64,000 bases of DNA from Angustibacter luteus (GCF_039541115.1 NZ_BAABFP010000004.1:1-64000); one strand, 5' to 3'. Positions 43,490 through 53,381 are shown, numbered from the stretch's first letter. A program made the numbers and translations. Notes: generated by a model from the letters alone, not told the origin.

Positions 43490-45223
43490 TCAGCGGGTGG
43501 CCGTGACCTGCCGCAGGCCGGGCCGCACCTCATGCGCCTCGCGCCGGGCGGAGTCGCTGGCCGAGTCGTCGGGCAGGTCCTGCGAGCGGCGCTCGGCCGC
43601 GACCCGCTCGGTGTAGCTGTCGACCTCGGCCGCGATCGCGCTCTCGTCCCAACCGAGCACGTCGGCCACCAGCTCGGCGGCCTCGCGGGCGGCGTCCACG
43701 CCGCGGTGCCGGGTCTCGATCGACATCCGGGTCCGCCGGGCCAGCAGGTCGTCCAGGTGCAGCGCCCCCTCGTGGGTAGCGCCGTACCGCAGCTCGGCCC
43801 GCAGGTACTCCTGGGCGGCCGGCACCGGCTCGAGCAGGGTCGGGTCGTCGTCCGCGAGCGAGAGCACCTCGCCCAGCAGCGAGCCGTAGCGACCCAGCAG
43901 GTGCTCGATCCGCCACGGCGGCAGCCCCGTCTCGCGGCCCAGCTCGGGAGCGAGGTTCACCATCGCGGCGTACCCCTCGGCGCCGACCAGCGGCACGTGC
44001 TCCGTCACCGACGGGCGCAGCGGGCCGAGGTCGACCGCGGCCGCGTCCACCGCATCGGCCGCCATCACCCGGTACGTCGTGTACTTGCCGCCCGCGATCG
44101 AGATGAGCCCCGGCTGGGGGCGGGCCACCGCGTGCTCGCGGGACAGCTGGCTGGAGTCCTCGTCCTCGCCGGCCAGCAGGGGTCGCAGGCCGGCGTACAC
44201 GCCCAGGATGTCCTTGCGGGACAACGGGATCGACAGCACGGTGTTGACGGTGTCGAGGATGAAGTCCAGGTCGGTGGAGGTCGCCGCCGGGTGCGCCAGG
44301 TCGAACTGCCAGTCCGTGTCGGTGGTGCCGACGATCCAGTGCTGGCCCCACGGGATGACGAACAGCACGCTGCGCTCGGTGCGCAGGATCAGGCCGACCT
44401 CACCGGCGATCCGGTCACGCGGGACCACGATGTGCACGCCCTTGCTGGCCCGCACCCGGAACCGCCCGCGGCCACCGGACATCCGTTGCAGGTCGTCGGT
44501 CCACACGCCGGTCGCGTTCACCACGACCTTGGACCGGATCCGTTGCGTGGCACCGGTCTCGACGTCCCGGACGACGGCGCCGACCACGCGGTCGGCCTCG
44601 CGCACCAGCTCGACCACCTCGGTCGACGACCGCACCTGCGCGCCGTAGTGGAACGCCGTGCGCGCCACCGTGAGCGTGTGCCGGGCGTCGTCCGCCTGGG
44701 CGTCGTAGTACTGCACCGCACCGACCAGCGCGTCCCGCCGCAGCCCCGGAAAGCGTTTCAGCGCACCGGATCTGGACAGGTGCTTCTGCCGCGGGACCGA
44801 CCGTGCACCGCCCATCTGGTCGTACAGGGTCAGCCCGGCCGCGACGTACGGGCGTTCCCAGCCGCGGTGCGACAGCGGGTACAGGAACGGCACGGGACGC
44901 ACCAGGTGCGGCGCGATCCGGGTCAGCATCAGCTCGCGCTCGCGCAACGCCTCGGCCACGAGCCGGAAGTTCAGCTGCTCGAGGTACCGCAGCCCGCCGT
45001 GGAACAGCTTGCTCGAGCGGGACGACGTCCCGCTGGCGAAGTCCCGGGCCTCGACCAGGCCGGTGCGCAGGCCACGGGTGGCGGCGTCCAGCGCCACCCC
45101 GGCCCCGGTGACCCCACCGCCGACGACCAGGACGTCGAGCTCGCGCGCTCCCAGCTCGTCCCAGGCCTCCCGGCGCTCGGCCGGGCCAAGACGCATCGTG
45201 GTCGTCGCGAGAGCAGGGGCCAT
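43490..45223 (-). CDS. glpD: Aerobic glycerol-3-phosphate dehydrogenase
   Basis: 577 aa membrane-associated FAD enzyme; oxidises glycerol-3-phosphate to dihydroxyacetone phosphate. FAD motif VLVVGGGVTGAGVALDAATRG (about 31-51), SSKLFHGGLRYLEQ, and a C-terminal DAO_C domain with RYG-type motif. It is divergent from glpK with only 20 bp between the start codons; the -10 CATAAT (minus strand 45235-45230) lies six bases before ATG, so the mRNA is probably leaderless. Confidence 0.96.
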   Translation of the reverse strand: MAPALATTTMRLGPAERREAWDELGARELDVLVVGGGVTGAGVALDAATRGLRTGLVEARDFASGTSSRSSKLFHGGLRYLEQLNFRLVAEALRERELMLTRIAPHLVRPVPFLYPLSHRGWERPYVAAGLTLYDQMGGARSVPRQKHLSRSGALKRFPGLRRDALVGAVQYYDAQADDARHTLTVARTAFHYGAQVRSSTEVVELVREADRVVGAVVRDVETGATQRIRSKVVVNATGVWTDDLQRMSGGRGRFRVRASKGVHIVVPRDRIAGEVGLILRTERSVLFVIPWGQHWIVGTTDTDWQFDLAHPAATSTDLDFILDTVNTVLSIPLSRKDILGVYAGLRPLLAGEDEDSSQLSREHAVARPQPGLISIAGGKYTTYRVMAADAVDAAAVDLGPLRPSVTEHVPLVGAEGYAAMVNLAPELGRETGLPPWRIEHLLGRYGSLLGEVLSLADDDPTLLEPVPAAQEYLRAELRYGATHEGALHLDDLLARRTRMSIETRHRGVDAAREAAELVADVLGWDESAIAAEVDSYTERVAAERRSQDLPDDSASDSARREAHEVRPGLRQVTATR

Positions 45224-45229
45224 GACTCG

Positions 45230-45237
45230 ATTATGGT
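45230..45237. promoter_or_regulatory. Overlapping divergent -10 boxes of glpD and glpK
   Basis: ATTATGGT: read on the minus strand CATAAT (45235-45230) serves glpD; read on the plus strand TATGGT (45232-45237) serves glpK. Each lies six bases before its start codon and neither gene has a Shine-Dalgarno sequence. Confidence 0.65.
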
Positions 45238-45243
45238 CTGCTC

Positions 45244-46743
45244 ATGTACGTCGCGGCGATCGACCAGGGAACGACGAGCACGCGATGCCTCGTCGTCGAC
45301 CACGGCGGTCGGGTGGTCGCCGGCCACCAGCTCGAGCACCGGCAGATCCTGCCGCGCGCCGGCTGGGTCGAGCACGACGCCACGGAGATCTGGGAGAACA
45401 CCCGCGAGGTCTGCGCCGGCGCGCTCGCCCGGGCCGACCTGAAGCCGCACGACATCGCGGCCGTCGGCATCACCAACCAGCGCGAGACGACGCTCGTCTG
45501 GGACCGCACGACCGGCCAGCCCATCCACCCGGCGATCGTCTGGCAGGACACCCGCACGGAGGCGATCTGCCGCCGGCTCGGCGAGGACGGCGGCCCGGAC
45601 CGCTACCGAGAGCGCACCGGCCTGCCGCTGGCCACCTACTTCGCCGGACCGAAGATCGCCTGGATCCTGGACCACGTGGACGGCGCCCGGCAGCGCGCCG
45701 AGGCCGGCGAGCTCGCGTTCGGCACGATGGACTCGTGGCTGGTCTGGAACATGACCGGCGGCCCGGACGGCGGGCTGCACGTCACCGACGTGACGAACGC
45801 GTCGCGCACCCTGCTGATGGACCTGCGCACCTTGGCGTGGGACGAGGAGATCGCTGCCGACCTCGGCGTCCCGCTCGCGATGCTGCCGCAGATCCGCTCG
45901 TCGTCCGAGGTGTACGGCACCGTCCGCGAGGGCGGCGTGCTCGCCGGGGTGCCGATCGCGGGCATCCTCGGTGACCAGCACGCGGCCACGTTCGGCCAGG
46001 TCTGCTTCGAGCCCGGCATGGCCAAGAACACCTACGGCACCGGCAACTTCGTGCTCCTCAACACCGGCACCGAGCCGGTCGTCAGCGAGCACGGGCTGCT
46101 CACCACCGTCTGCTACCGGATCGGTGACGAGCCCGCGGTCTACGCGCTCGAGGGCTCGGTCGCCGTCACCGGGTCACTCGTGCAGTGGCTGCGCGACAAC
46201 CTGGGGCTCATCGCCTCGGCGGAGGAGATCGAGCCGCTCGCGCGCACCGTGGACGACAACGGCGGGGCGTACGTCGTCCCCGCGTTCAGCGGGCTCTTCG
46301 CCCCGCACTGGCGCTCGGACGCCCGCGGCGCGATCGTCGGCCTCACCCGCTTCGTCGACCGCGGGCACCTGGCCCGCGCGGCGCTGGAGGCCGCGGCGTT
46401 CCAGTCGCAGGAGGTCATCGAGGCGATGGCCGCCGACTCCGGCGTGCAGCTCAGTGAGCTCAAGGTGGACGGCGGGATGGTGGCCAACGAGCTGCTCATG
46501 CAGTTCCAGGCCGACCTGCTCGGCGTCGACGTCGTGCGGCCCGTGGTCGCCGAGACCACGGCGCTGGGCGCGGCGTACGCCGCCGGGCTCGCGGTCGGGT
46601 TCTGGGACAGCGCCGCCGAGCTGGTCGCCAACTGGGCCGAGGACAAGCGGTGGACGCCGCAGATGCCGGACGACGAGCGGCAGCGGCTGCTCGGCCAGTG
46701 GGCGAAGGCCGTCCAGCGCACCCTGGACTGGGAGACGACATGA
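45244..46743 (+). CDS. glpK: Glycerol kinase
   Basis: 499 aa FGGY-family kinase: glycerol + ATP to glycerol-3-phosphate. N-terminal [11 protein letters not shown] phosphate loop, [13 protein letters not shown], and the C-terminal [15 protein letters not shown] and [14 protein letters not shown] motifs. Full length. Leaderless start at ATG 45244. Its stop overlaps the nhaA start, so the antiporter is transcribed with it. Confidence 0.97.
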   Translation: MYVAAIDQGTTSTRCLVVDHGGRVVAGHQLEHRQILPRAGWVEHDATEIWENTREVCAGALARADLKPHDIAAVGITNQRETTLVWDRTTGQPIHPAIVWQDTRTEAICRRLGEDGGPDRYRERTGLPLATYFAGPKIAWILDHVDGARQRAEAGELAFGTMDSWLVWNMTGGPDGGLHVTDVTNASRTLLMDLRTLAWDEEIAADLGVPLAMLPQIRSSSEVYGTVREGGVLAGVPIAGILGDQHAATFGQVCFEPGMAKNTYGTGNFVLLNTGTEPVVSEHGLLTTVCYRIGDEPAVYALEGSVAVTGSLVQWLRDNLGLIASAEEIEPLARTVDDNGGAYVVPAFSGLFAPHWRSDARGAIVGLTRFVDRGHLARAALEAAAFQSQEVIEAMAADSGVQLSELKVDGGMVANELLMQFQADLLGVDVVRPVVAETTALGAAYAAGLAVGFWDSAAELVANWAEDKRWTPQMPDDERQRLLGQWAKAVQRTLDWETT

Positions 46744-48029
46744 GCTCGCCTGCTCCGCGACGGTTCCTGACCCGACCGAGCAGCTGGCCCGAGGCCCGGT
46801 TCGTCGCTGACGCGCTGCGCGCCGAGACGGTCGGCGGCATGCTCCTGCTGGCGGCGGCCGTCATCGCCATGGTCTGGGCGAACTCGCCGTGGCGCGACGG
46901 CTACCTGCGCGTGCAGACGTTCAAGATCGGCCCCGAGGCCCTGGACCTGCACATCTCGTTGGCGCACTGGGCCTCCGACGGCCTGCTCGCCGTGTTCTTC
47001 CTGGTGGCCGGTCTCGAGCTCAAGCGGGAGCTGGTGGTCGGCGACCTGAGCGACGTCCAGCGCGCGATCCTGCCCGTCGTCGCCGCGATCTGCGGGGTGG
47101 TCGTCCCGGCCCTGTTCTACCTGGCCGTCGTGGCGGGCGTCGACGGAGCCGGGCGTGGGTGGGCCGTGCCCACGGCGACGGACATCGCGTTCGCCCTCGC
47201 AGCGCTGGCGGTGCTCGGCTCGCACCTGCCCTCCGCGCTGCGCTCGTTCCTGCTCACCCTGGCCGTCGTCGACGACCTGATCGCCATCACGATCATCGCC
47301 GTCTTCTACACCGACGACCTGAAACCGTTGCTGCTGCTGGGCTCTGCGGTGCCGCTCGTCGCCTTCTGGCTGGTGGCGCGACGCCGGGTCGCGCCGTGGT
47401 GGCTGCTCGTGCCCCTTGGCCTGGCCACCTGGACGATGGTGCATGCGTCCGGCGTGCACGCGACGGTCGCCGGCATGGCGCTGGCCTTCACCGTCCCCGT
47501 GCGACCCCACGAGGGCGACAGCGACTCCCGCGCCGAGCACGTGGAGCATGCGATCCGACCCCTGTCGGCCGGGTTCTGCGTGCCCGTGTTCGCCCTGCTG
47601 GCCTCGGGGGTGACGCTGGTCGGCGGCGGCCTCGGGGACGCCGTCAGCGACCGGGTGACCTGGGCCGTCGTCGTCGCCCTGGTCGCGGGCAAGCTCGTCG
47701 GGGTCTTCGGTGGGACGTTCCTCACCGCACGGCTGACCCGCGCGCAGCTGGACGACGACCTGGCCTGGGGCGACGTCCTGGGGCTGTCGCTGCTCGGCGG
47801 GATCGGCTTCACCGTGAGCCTCCTGGTCGGTGAGCTCGCGTTCGAGGACGACCCGGCCCGGCACGCGCACGTCAAGCTCGGTGTGCTGATCGCCTCGGTG
47901 CTGGCCGCCCTGCTCGCCGCGGTGGTGCTGCGTCGACGTGAGCGCGCCTACCGCACGATCGCCGAACGAGACTCCCGGGACGACGACGGGGACGGCGTCC
48001 CGGACGTCTACCAGCCCGGCCGCGGCTGA
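46740..48029 (+). CDS. nhaA: Na+/H+ antiporter NhaA
   Basis: 429 aa with about 12 membrane helices. The ion-binding Asp pair lies in [10 protein letters not shown], with [14 protein letters not shown] and [13 protein letters not shown] upstream. It exchanges Na+ for H+. The C-terminus ends with an acidic DGDGVPD stretch reminiscent of a calcium loop. ATG 46740 overlaps the glpK stop (ATGA); the link between glycerol use and NhaA is unusual and may be only positional. Confidence 0.94.
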   Translation: MSSPAPRRFLTRPSSWPEARFVADALRAETVGGMLLLAAAVIAMVWANSPWRDGYLRVQTFKIGPEALDLHISLAHWASDGLLAVFFLVAGLELKRELVVGDLSDVQRAILPVVAAICGVVVPALFYLAVVAGVDGAGRGWAVPTATDIAFALAALAVLGSHLPSALRSFLLTLAVVDDLIAITIIAVFYTDDLKPLLLLGSAVPLVAFWLVARRRVAPWWLLVPLGLATWTMVHASGVHATVAGMALAFTVPVRPHEGDSDSRAEHVEHAIRPLSAGFCVPVFALLASGVTLVGGGLGDAVSDRVTWAVVVALVAGKLVGVFGGTFLTARLTRAQLDDDLAWGDVLGLSLLGGIGFTVSLLVGELAFEDDPARHAHVKLGVLIASVLAALLAAVVLRRRERAYRTIAERDSRDDDGDGVPDVYQPGRG

Positions 48030-48090
48030 GCGCTGGGGCCGCCCACCCCGTAGGCTCGCGCCAGGACCGACCGCCCAGGAGGAACCAGCC

Positions 48091-48552
48091 ATGAGCGACA
48101 CCGGGACCACGCCCGCGAACGCGCTGAAGAACGCTCTCCCCGACGGGCTGCCGATCGAGCCGCCCGCCGAGCGCAGCCTCGGCCAGCTCGTCGCCGATGC
48201 CTCGCACGACCTGTCGCGGATCCTGCGCTCCGAGGTGGCCCTGGCGAAGGCCGAGATCAAGGCCGACGTGCAGGCCGCCGCCACCGGCGCCGCGATGTTC
48301 GTCGTCGCGGCCGTCTTCGCCTTCCTCGCCCTCATCCTGCTGCTGATCGCCGCCGCCTACGGCCTGGTCGCCGCCGGCCTCGCGCCGTGGCTGGCGTTCC
48401 TCATCGTGGCCGTCGTGCTGCTGCTCGTCGGGGTGGTGCTGGTGCTCGTCGGGCGCGCGAAGGTGCGTCGGGTCGGGCCACCCGAGCGCACGATCCGGAC
48501 GACGCGCGAGACGGTCGAGGCGCTCAAGGGCGCCGACGCGCCAGCGGAGTGA
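48091..48552 (+). CDS. Phage-holin-family (DUF1469) membrane protein
   Basis: 153 aa. Cytoplasmic start, then SLGQLVADASHDLSRILRSEVALAKAEI and two membrane helices (about 72-98 and 105-130). This is the Phage_holin_3_6/DUF1469 family, a chromosomal membrane protein rather than a phage lysis gene; Rv3669 is the equivalent in M. tuberculosis. AGGAGGA lies 6 bases upstream of ATG. The stop overlaps the epoxide hydrolase start. Confidence 0.88.
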   Translation: MSDTGTTPANALKNALPDGLPIEPPAERSLGQLVADASHDLSRILRSEVALAKAEIKADVQAAATGAAMFVVAAVFAFLALILLLIAAAYGLVAAGLAPWLAFLIVAVVLLLVGVVLVLVGRAKVRRVGPPERTIRTTRETVEALKGADAPAE

Positions 48553-49475
48553 CCAGCGTCGACGCCACGCACGTCCTGCACGACGGTCCGTGGCGGCACC
48601 GGTTCGTCTCGGCCAACGGGGCCCGGTTCCACGTGGCGGAGGCCGGGTCCGGGCCGCTCGTCCTGCTGCTGCACGGGTTCCCGCAGATGTGGTGGTGCTG
48701 GCGGCACCAGCTGACGGCACTGGCCGACGCCGGGTATCGCGCGGTGGCCATGGACCTGCGCGGCTACGGGGCCTCCGACAAGCCGCCCCGCGGGTACGAC
48801 ACCCCCAACTTGGCCACGGACGTCGCCGCGGTGATCCGCTCGCTCGGGGCCTCCGACGCCGTGGTCGTCGGGCACGACTGGGGCGGCTGGATCAGCTGGT
48901 CGATGCCCGCACTCGAACCAGAGGTGACTCGGGCCGTCGCGGCGATCTCGATGGCGCACCCGGTGGCGATGCGCCGCGGGGCCGGCGGGCACCGCAGCCA
49001 GGCCGCCGCGAGCCGCTACGTGTGGGGGTTCCAGGTGCCGATCCGCCCGGAGCGCCAGCTCGTGCGCGCCGGCGCGGTGGAGGCGTTGCTGCGCAGGGGG
49101 TCCGGCACGTCGTGGCCAGGCCACGGCGAGGAGGCCGACGCCATCGTGGCGGCGTACACCGACGCCATGCGCGTGCCGTTCGTGGCTCACTCGGCGATGG
49201 AGTACTACCGCTGGGCGGTGCGGTCCACCTGGCGCCGGGACGGGCGGGCGTTCGTCGAGCGGATCGACCGGCCCATCGACGTCCCGGTCCTGCACCTGCA
49301 GGGCGCCCGCGACCCCGCCGTCCTGGCCGAGACGGCCCGGCGGTCGGCGAAGTGGGCGACCGGCGGCTACGAGTACCACGAGGACGACGACGCCGGACAC
49401 TTCCTGCCCGAGGAGCGCCCGGCCGAGGTCAACGCGGCTCTGCTGGACTGGCTGGCTCGCCTGCCCAGCAGCTGA
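48549..49475 (+). CDS. Alpha/beta hydrolase, EphE-like epoxide hydrolase
   Basis: 308 aa. HGFPQMWWCWRHQ oxyanion segment, nucleophile Asp in VVGHDWGGWI, lid Tyr in EYYRWAVR, and catalytic His in DDAGHFLPEERP, all as in epoxide hydrolases; Rv3670 (ephE) has the same neighbours. The GTG at 48549 overlaps the previous stop (GTGA). A haloalkane dehalogenase is less likely because of the HGFPQ motif. Convergent with the MarP gene. Confidence 0.88.
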   Translation: MTSVDATHVLHDGPWRHRFVSANGARFHVAEAGSGPLVLLLHGFPQMWWCWRHQLTALADAGYRAVAMDLRGYGASDKPPRGYDTPNLATDVAAVIRSLGASDAVVVGHDWGGWISWSMPALEPEVTRAVAAISMAHPVAMRRGAGGHRSQAAASRYVWGFQVPIRPERQLVRAGAVEALLRRGSGTSWPGHGEEADAIVAAYTDAMRVPFVAHSAMEYYRWAVRSTWRRDGRAFVERIDRPIDVPVLHLQGARDPAVLAETARRSAKWATGGYEYHEDDDAGHFLPEERPAEVNAALLDWLARLPSS

Positions 49476-49518
49476 GCTGCTCCCGGATCACCCGAGATGA
49501 GTGCGTCCCGTCGAATGC

Positions 49519-49562
49519 AGAGAAGTGGGGCACGTGAGGTCCCTCGGGTGCCCCGGTTCTCT
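49519..49562. terminator. Composite hairpin between convergent genes
   Basis: AGAGAA/TTCTCT outer pairs, GGGGCAC/GTGCCCC middle stem and GAGG/CCTC inner stem. Lies between the epoxide hydrolase and marP stop codons; probably terminates both. Confidence 0.65.
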
Positions 49563-49588
49563 GGTCTGGGCGCGCCGGGTCGGGCCTC

Positions 49589-50779
49589 TCAGCCGGCGGC
49601 GCAGTCGCCCGTCGACACCGGCCGGGTCGCGACCAGGCCGCGGGCCAGGACGGCCCGGGACTCCTTCATCGTCAGCGCGTAGCCGGTGCGGTCGTCGTCG
49701 AGGCTCTTGGCGAAGACAGTGCCGACGACGCGGCCCTGCGGGTCCAGCAGCGGACCGCCGGAGTTGCCCGGCTGCACCCGCGCGTAGAGCGAGTAGACCT
49801 CGCGCACCGAGGTCTTCCGGCCGTAGATGTCCTCACCGCGGGCGGTGATCACGTCGCGCACCCGGGCCGCGTCCAGCCGGAACGGACCGTTCAGCGGGAA
49901 GCCCGCCACCACAGCCGTCGCGCCGCGATCCAGGTCGTCGCCCCGCGGCAAGGCCGGCGCATCCAGCCCGGGAACGTCGAGCACGGCGAGGTCGCGCACC
50001 GGGTCGAACACGACGACGGTGGCCTGCCGCCGGGCCCCGACCCCACCGACCTGCACGGTCGGACGCCGGACGCCGGCCACCACGTGCGCGTTGGTCACCA
50101 CCACGTCGTCGGCCAGCACCCAGCCGCTGCCCTCCTGCGACCGCGAGCACGCCTGGGCGTCACCGGTGATCTTCACGACACTGCGGGCCGCCCGACGCAC
50201 GCCGGCCGTCTGACCAGCCGTCGCGTCCGGCGGCTGCACCGGACGGATCAGCTCCGGCCCGAGCCCCTCGAACACCCGGGGGAAGCCCTCGGCGTCCAGC
50301 AGCGACCGGAAGCCGGCGAAGACCCGCCCGGTCTGCGACGGCACCACCCCGTCGATCGCCGCGACGATGTGCGAGCGACCGACCGCCCGGGACAGCTGCT
50401 CCGACGGGCCGCCTCGAACGGCCCCTGCGATCAGCGACACCAGCAGTGCCACAGCGAGCACGCTGGCCACCGCGCCGAGCGCGGAGTCGACCTTGCGGGC
50501 CGGCGCCGCCGTCACCTGGTTGCGCAGGCGGGCGCCGATGGCCGAGCCCACGGCCTGGCCGAGGACCGCCGCGAGCACGACGCCGACGAGCAGCAGCAGC
50601 GCCCGGCTGGTCTGGGACGCCGACGTGAACGACCGGTCGAGCAGCTGCGGCAGCGCCCACATCGCGAGGACGGCGCCCCCGACGAAGCCGGCCAGCGAGC
50701 AGAACCCGACGAGCGCGCCGTGGCGGTACCCGGCGAAGGCGTAGGCGATCAGCACGACCGCCAGGAGGACGTCGATCAC
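49589..50779 (-). CDS. marP: MarP-type membrane serine protease (CvpA domain + trypsin-like)
   Basis: 396 aa. Four membrane helices in a CvpA/colicin V-like N-terminal domain (about 1-125), then a periplasmic chymotrypsin-fold protease with His232 (VTNAHVV), Asp263 (VRDLAVLDV) and Ser340 (QPGNSGGPLL). Cys211 and Cys393 match the regulatory disulfide known in M. tuberculosis MarP (Rv3671c), needed for acid and oxidative resistance and for processing the peptidoglycan hydrolase RipA. The GTG start overlaps the NUDIX stop (GTGA). Confidence 0.93.
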   Translation of the reverse strand: MIDVLLAVVLIAYAFAGYRHGALVGFCSLAGFVGGAVLAMWALPQLLDRSFTSASQTSRALLLLVGVVLAAVLGQAVGSAIGARLRNQVTAAPARKVDSALGAVASVLAVALLVSLIAGAVRGGPSEQLSRAVGRSHIVAAIDGVVPSQTGRVFAGFRSLLDAEGFPRVFEGLGPELIRPVQPPDATAGQTAGVRRAARSVVKITGDAQACSRSQEGSGWVLADDVVVTNAHVVAGVRRPTVQVGGVGARRQATVVVFDPVRDLAVLDVPGLDAPALPRGDDLDRGATAVVAGFPLNGPFRLDAARVRDVITARGEDIYGRKTSVREVYSLYARVQPGNSGGPLLDPQGRVVGTVFAKSLDDDRTGYALTMKESRAVLARGLVATRPVSTGDCAAG

Positions 50780-51435
50780 GGGAGCAGCGCCAGCACGTCC
50801 GGGGGCAGGTCGACGACGCGCCGGCGGTCCCACGGGTGCTCCAGCCCAGCGAGGGCGAGCACCCGGGCGAGCAGGCCGGCCGTGAAACCCCAGACGAACA
50901 GGCCGCGCACCGTGAAGGCCGGGCCGACAAAGCCGCTCGGGTGCCGGGTGGTGACCCGGTTGGCCGGGTCGAGCAGCTCGACGAGGGGCACCCGGACCAC
51001 CCGCGCCACCTCGGCCTCGTCGACCGCGGACACCGGGGACGACGTCCGCCAGTACGCCAGCACGGGCGTGACGACGAACCCGCTGGGCGGCAGGAAGAGG
51101 GCGGGCAGCTCACCGAGCACCTCCACCCCGTCGGCATGCAGGCCGGTCTCCTCCACCGCTTCACGGACGGCGCACTCGGCCGGCCCAGCGTCCGTGGGGT
51201 CGAGCGAGCCGCCCGGGAACGACACCTGGCCGGGGTGCGAGCGCAGCGAGTCGGCGCGCTGGGTGAGCAGGACGTCAGGGCGGCCCTCGTCGTCGACGCC
51301 GAACAGCATCAGGACGGCGGACGGGCGGCCCCCGTCCTCCGGCGGCAGGAACCGGGACAGGTCCTCGGGGCGCGCCGACGCCGGCACCGCGGCCAGCCGC
51401 TCGAGCCAGTCCGCCGCGAGGACGACGGCGCTCAC
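50776..51435 (-). CDS. NUDIX hydrolase, CoA-pyrophosphatase type
   Basis: 219 aa. Nudix box GGSLDPTD...[11 protein letters not shown] (about 73-97) plus the NudL/YeaB-type preceding segment [21 protein letters not shown]. Probably splits CoA or related nucleotide diphosphates; the exact substrate is not certain. The GTG start overlaps the nth stop and its own stop overlaps marP, so nth-NUDIX-marP is one operon. Confidence 0.9.
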   Translation of the reverse strand: MSAVVLAADWLERLAAVPASARPEDLSRFLPPEDGGRPSAVLMLFGVDDEGRPDVLLTQRADSLRSHPGQVSFPGGSLDPTDAGPAECAVREAVEETGLHADGVEVLGELPALFLPPSGFVVTPVLAYWRTSSPVSAVDEAEVARVVRVPLVELLDPANRVTTRHPSGFVGPAFTVRGLFVWGFTAGLLARVLALAGLEHPWDRRRVVDLPPDVLALLP

Positions 51436-52157
51436 GCCGACGCCTCGGCGGCGCGCTCGTACTTGAGCAGCTTGCGCGCCTTGACCGGGTCGGTCTCGCC
51501 GTCGCCGTAGGAGGGGCAGAGCCGCGCGATCGGGCAGGCGCCGCAGGCGGGCTTCTTGGCATGGCAGGTCCGGCGGCCGTGAAAGATCAGGACGTGGGAC
51601 AGCATCGTCCAGTCCTTGCGCGGGAACAGGGCACCCACCTGGTGCTCGACCTTGACGGGGTCCGACTCCGCCGTCCAGCCGAAACGGCGGACGAGTCGCC
51701 CGAAGTGCGTGTCCACGGTGATGCCCGGGATGCCGAAAGCGTTGCCCAGCACCACGTTCGCGGTCTTTCGACCTACTCCGGGCAAGGTGACCAGATCGGC
51801 CAGCCGCGGCGGCACCTCACCGTCGAACCGCTCGACCAGGGCGGCGCCGAGCTTCATCACGGAGTTCGTCTTGGCCCGGAAGAAGCCGGTCGGCTTGAGC
51901 AGCTCCTCCATCTCGACGCGGTCCGCACCGGCCAGCGCGGCGGCGTCCGGGTACCGCGCGAACAGGGTCGGTGTGACCTTGTTCACCATCACGTCGGTGG
52001 TCTGCGCCGACAGCACCGTGGCCACCAGGAGCTGCAGCGGCGACTCGAAATCCAGCTCGCAGTGGGCATACGGGTACAGGTCGTGCAGGTCGCGGTACAT
52101 GCGCCGCGCCCGGCGGGTCAGGGCGACCGGCGAGGGGTCGGCGAGGGCGGCAGGCAC
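51432..52157 (-). CDS. nth: Endonuclease III
   Basis: 241 aa DNA glycosylase/AP lyase for oxidised pyrimidines. Helix-hairpin-helix [14 protein letters not shown] with the catalytic Lys, VDTHFGRL with the catalytic Asp, and the [4Fe-4S] cluster C-x6-C-x2-C-x5-C ([17 protein letters not shown]). The GTG at 52157 lies six bases after TACGCT (minus strand 52169-52164), so it is probably leaderless. First gene of the nth-NUDIX-marP operon; the TlpA-like gene found between nth and the NUDIX gene in M. tuberculosis is absent. Confidence 0.96.
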   Translation of the reverse strand: MPAALADPSPVALTRRARRMYRDLHDLYPYAHCELDFESPLQLLVATVLSAQTTDVMVNKVTPTLFARYPDAAALAGADRVEMEELLKPTGFFRAKTNSVMKLGAALVERFDGEVPPRLADLVTLPGVGRKTANVVLGNAFGIPGITVDTHFGRLVRRFGWTAESDPVKVEHQVGALFPRKDWTMLSHVLIFHGRRTCHAKKPACGACPIARLCPSYGDGETDPVKARKLLKYERAAEASA

Positions 52158-52263
52158 GGACCCAGCGTACGTGGCGATGCTGACAGCGCCGTCCGATGAT
52201 CCGGAAGGGTGAGTGCCGCCGCTCCCGGCTCAAGCGAGCCCAGCCGGCGACGAGAACCCTGCT

Positions 52264-52611
52264 GTGACCGACCCATCCCTGCACTCCCTCGACGACCTGC
52301 GAAGTGAACGTCGGCTGCTCGTCGAACACGTGGCGAACCTGTCCTGGCTGCGCCGGCTGGTCGTCGCCCGGTCCGACCTCGAGGTCGCACGGATGACCGG
52401 ACTGGCCGAGGGCGTGGACCGGCTGGAGCCCGTGGTGCGCGAGGCGCTCGAGCTCGGCACGGTCGCCGGCCCCGAGCTGCTGCAGGCGCTGTCCCGGACG
52501 AGTCGCACGCTGCACGACGAGTCCGACGTCGCCCGCTCCCGGCTCGATGCCGTGACCGACGCCCTGGTCGCCCAGCTGGCCGTCGACCCGACCCGCTGCC
52601 TGGCCGGCTGA
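52264..52611 (+). CDS. Small helical protein, possible RsiG relative
   Basis: 115 aa, nearly all alpha-helix. NLSWLRRLVVARSDLEVAR aligns with the first helix of RsiG-type coiled-coil proteins, whose c-di-GMP motif is E-x3-S-x2-R-x3-Q-x3-D: here Ser, Arg and Asp fit, while Glu and Gln are both Val. RsiG holds the sigma factor WhiG in Streptomyces. The match is short, and c-di-GMP binding is doubtful without the Glu and Gln. GTG 52264 is taken as start; a GTG 17 codons upstream is possible. It lies between nth and crp and close to a GGDEF-EAL gene. Confidence 0.55.
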   Translation: MTDPSLHSLDDLRSERRLLVEHVANLSWLRRLVVARSDLEVARMTGLAEGVDRLEPVVREALELGTVAGPELLQALSRTSRTLHDESDVARSRLDAVTDALVAQLAVDPTRCLAG

Positions 52612-52643
52612 CGAGCCCTCACCGCCCCGACCCGCCCGCGGTT

Positions 52644-52659
52644 CGTGTCGCACGTCACA
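52644..52659. promoter_or_regulatory. Possible CRP autoregulatory site
   Basis: CGTGTCGCACGTCACA: read on the minus strand TGTGA-N6-ACACG, 8 of 10 defined bases of a CRP site, 45 bases before the crp start. A perfect AAGGCA-GAC-TGCCTT inverted repeat follows at 52662-52676 and might be a second site or part of the promoter. Confidence 0.4.
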
Positions 52660-52703
52660 GTAAGGCAGACTGCCTTCGTTACGTGCCGTGCGAAGGAGAG
52701 ATC

Positions 52704-53381
52704 GTGGACGACGACATCGTGCGCAGCGCACCGCTGTTCGCGGCGCTTGACGAGCAGGCGGCCGCCTCGCTGCGGGAGTCCATGGTCGAGGTCGCCCTGG
52801 GCCGTTCCGAGACCCTCTTCGACGAGGGTGAGCGGGGCGACAAGCTGTACGTCATCGTCGAGGGCAAGATCAAGCTCGGCCGGACCAGCAACGACGGCCG
52901 CGAGAACCTGCTGGCGATCCTCGGGCCGGGCGAGATGTTCGGCGAGCTCAGCCTGTTCGACCCCGGCCCTCGCACGGCCACCGCGACCTCCGTGGGCGAC
53001 AGCCGGCTGATCGGCTTGGGCAACGACGCCTTCGAACCGTGGCTGCTGCAGCACCCCGAGGTGGCCCAGACCCTGCTCCGGGCGCTGGCCCGTCGCCTGC
53101 GCCGCACCAACGAGACCCTCGCCGACCTCGTCTTCACCGACGTGCCCGGCCGCGTCGCCAAGGCCCTGCTGGACCTGTCGACCCGCTTCGGGCGTCCCGC
53201 GGACGACGGCATCCTGGTCGCGCACGAGCTCACCCAGGAGGAGCTGGCCCAGCTGGTCGGCGCCTCCCGCGAGACGGTCAACAAGGCGCTGGCCGACTTC
53301 GCCACCCGCGGCTGGTTGCGGCTCGAGGCCCGGGCCGTCGTCCTGCTCGACATCGAGCGGTTGAAGCGCCGGGCGCGGTAG
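52704..53381 (+). CDS. crp: CRP/FNR-family global regulator
   Basis: 225 aa, the exact size class of actinobacterial Crp (Rv3676, 224 aa). cAMP pocket region GEMFGELSLFDPGPRTATAT, a C-terminal winged helix with the recognition helix in EELAQLVGASRETVNKAL. Binds TGTGA-N6-TCACA type sites. The GTG at 52704 has AAGGAG five bases upstream. A plausible target in this window is the actP promoter region (34634). Confidence 0.95.
   Translation: MDDDIVRSAPLFAALDEQAAASLRESMVEVALGRSETLFDEGERGDKLYVIVEGKIKLGRTSNDGRENLLAILGPGEMFGELSLFDPGPRTATATSVGDSRLIGLGNDAFEPWLLQHPEVAQTLLRALARRLRRTNETLADLVFTDVPGRVAKALLDLSTRFGRPADDGILVAHELTQEELAQLVGASRETVNKALADFATRGWLRLEARAVVLLDIERLKRRAR

Noticed and set aside
46140-48335. 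Minus-strand frame of about 730 codons opposite glpK and nhaA
   Set aside because: Shadow frame; both plus-strand genes are unmistakable.
48091-48552. Prophage remnant because of a holin-family protein
   Set aside because: The DUF1469 family is chromosomal and syntenic with Rv3669; no other phage genes are present.
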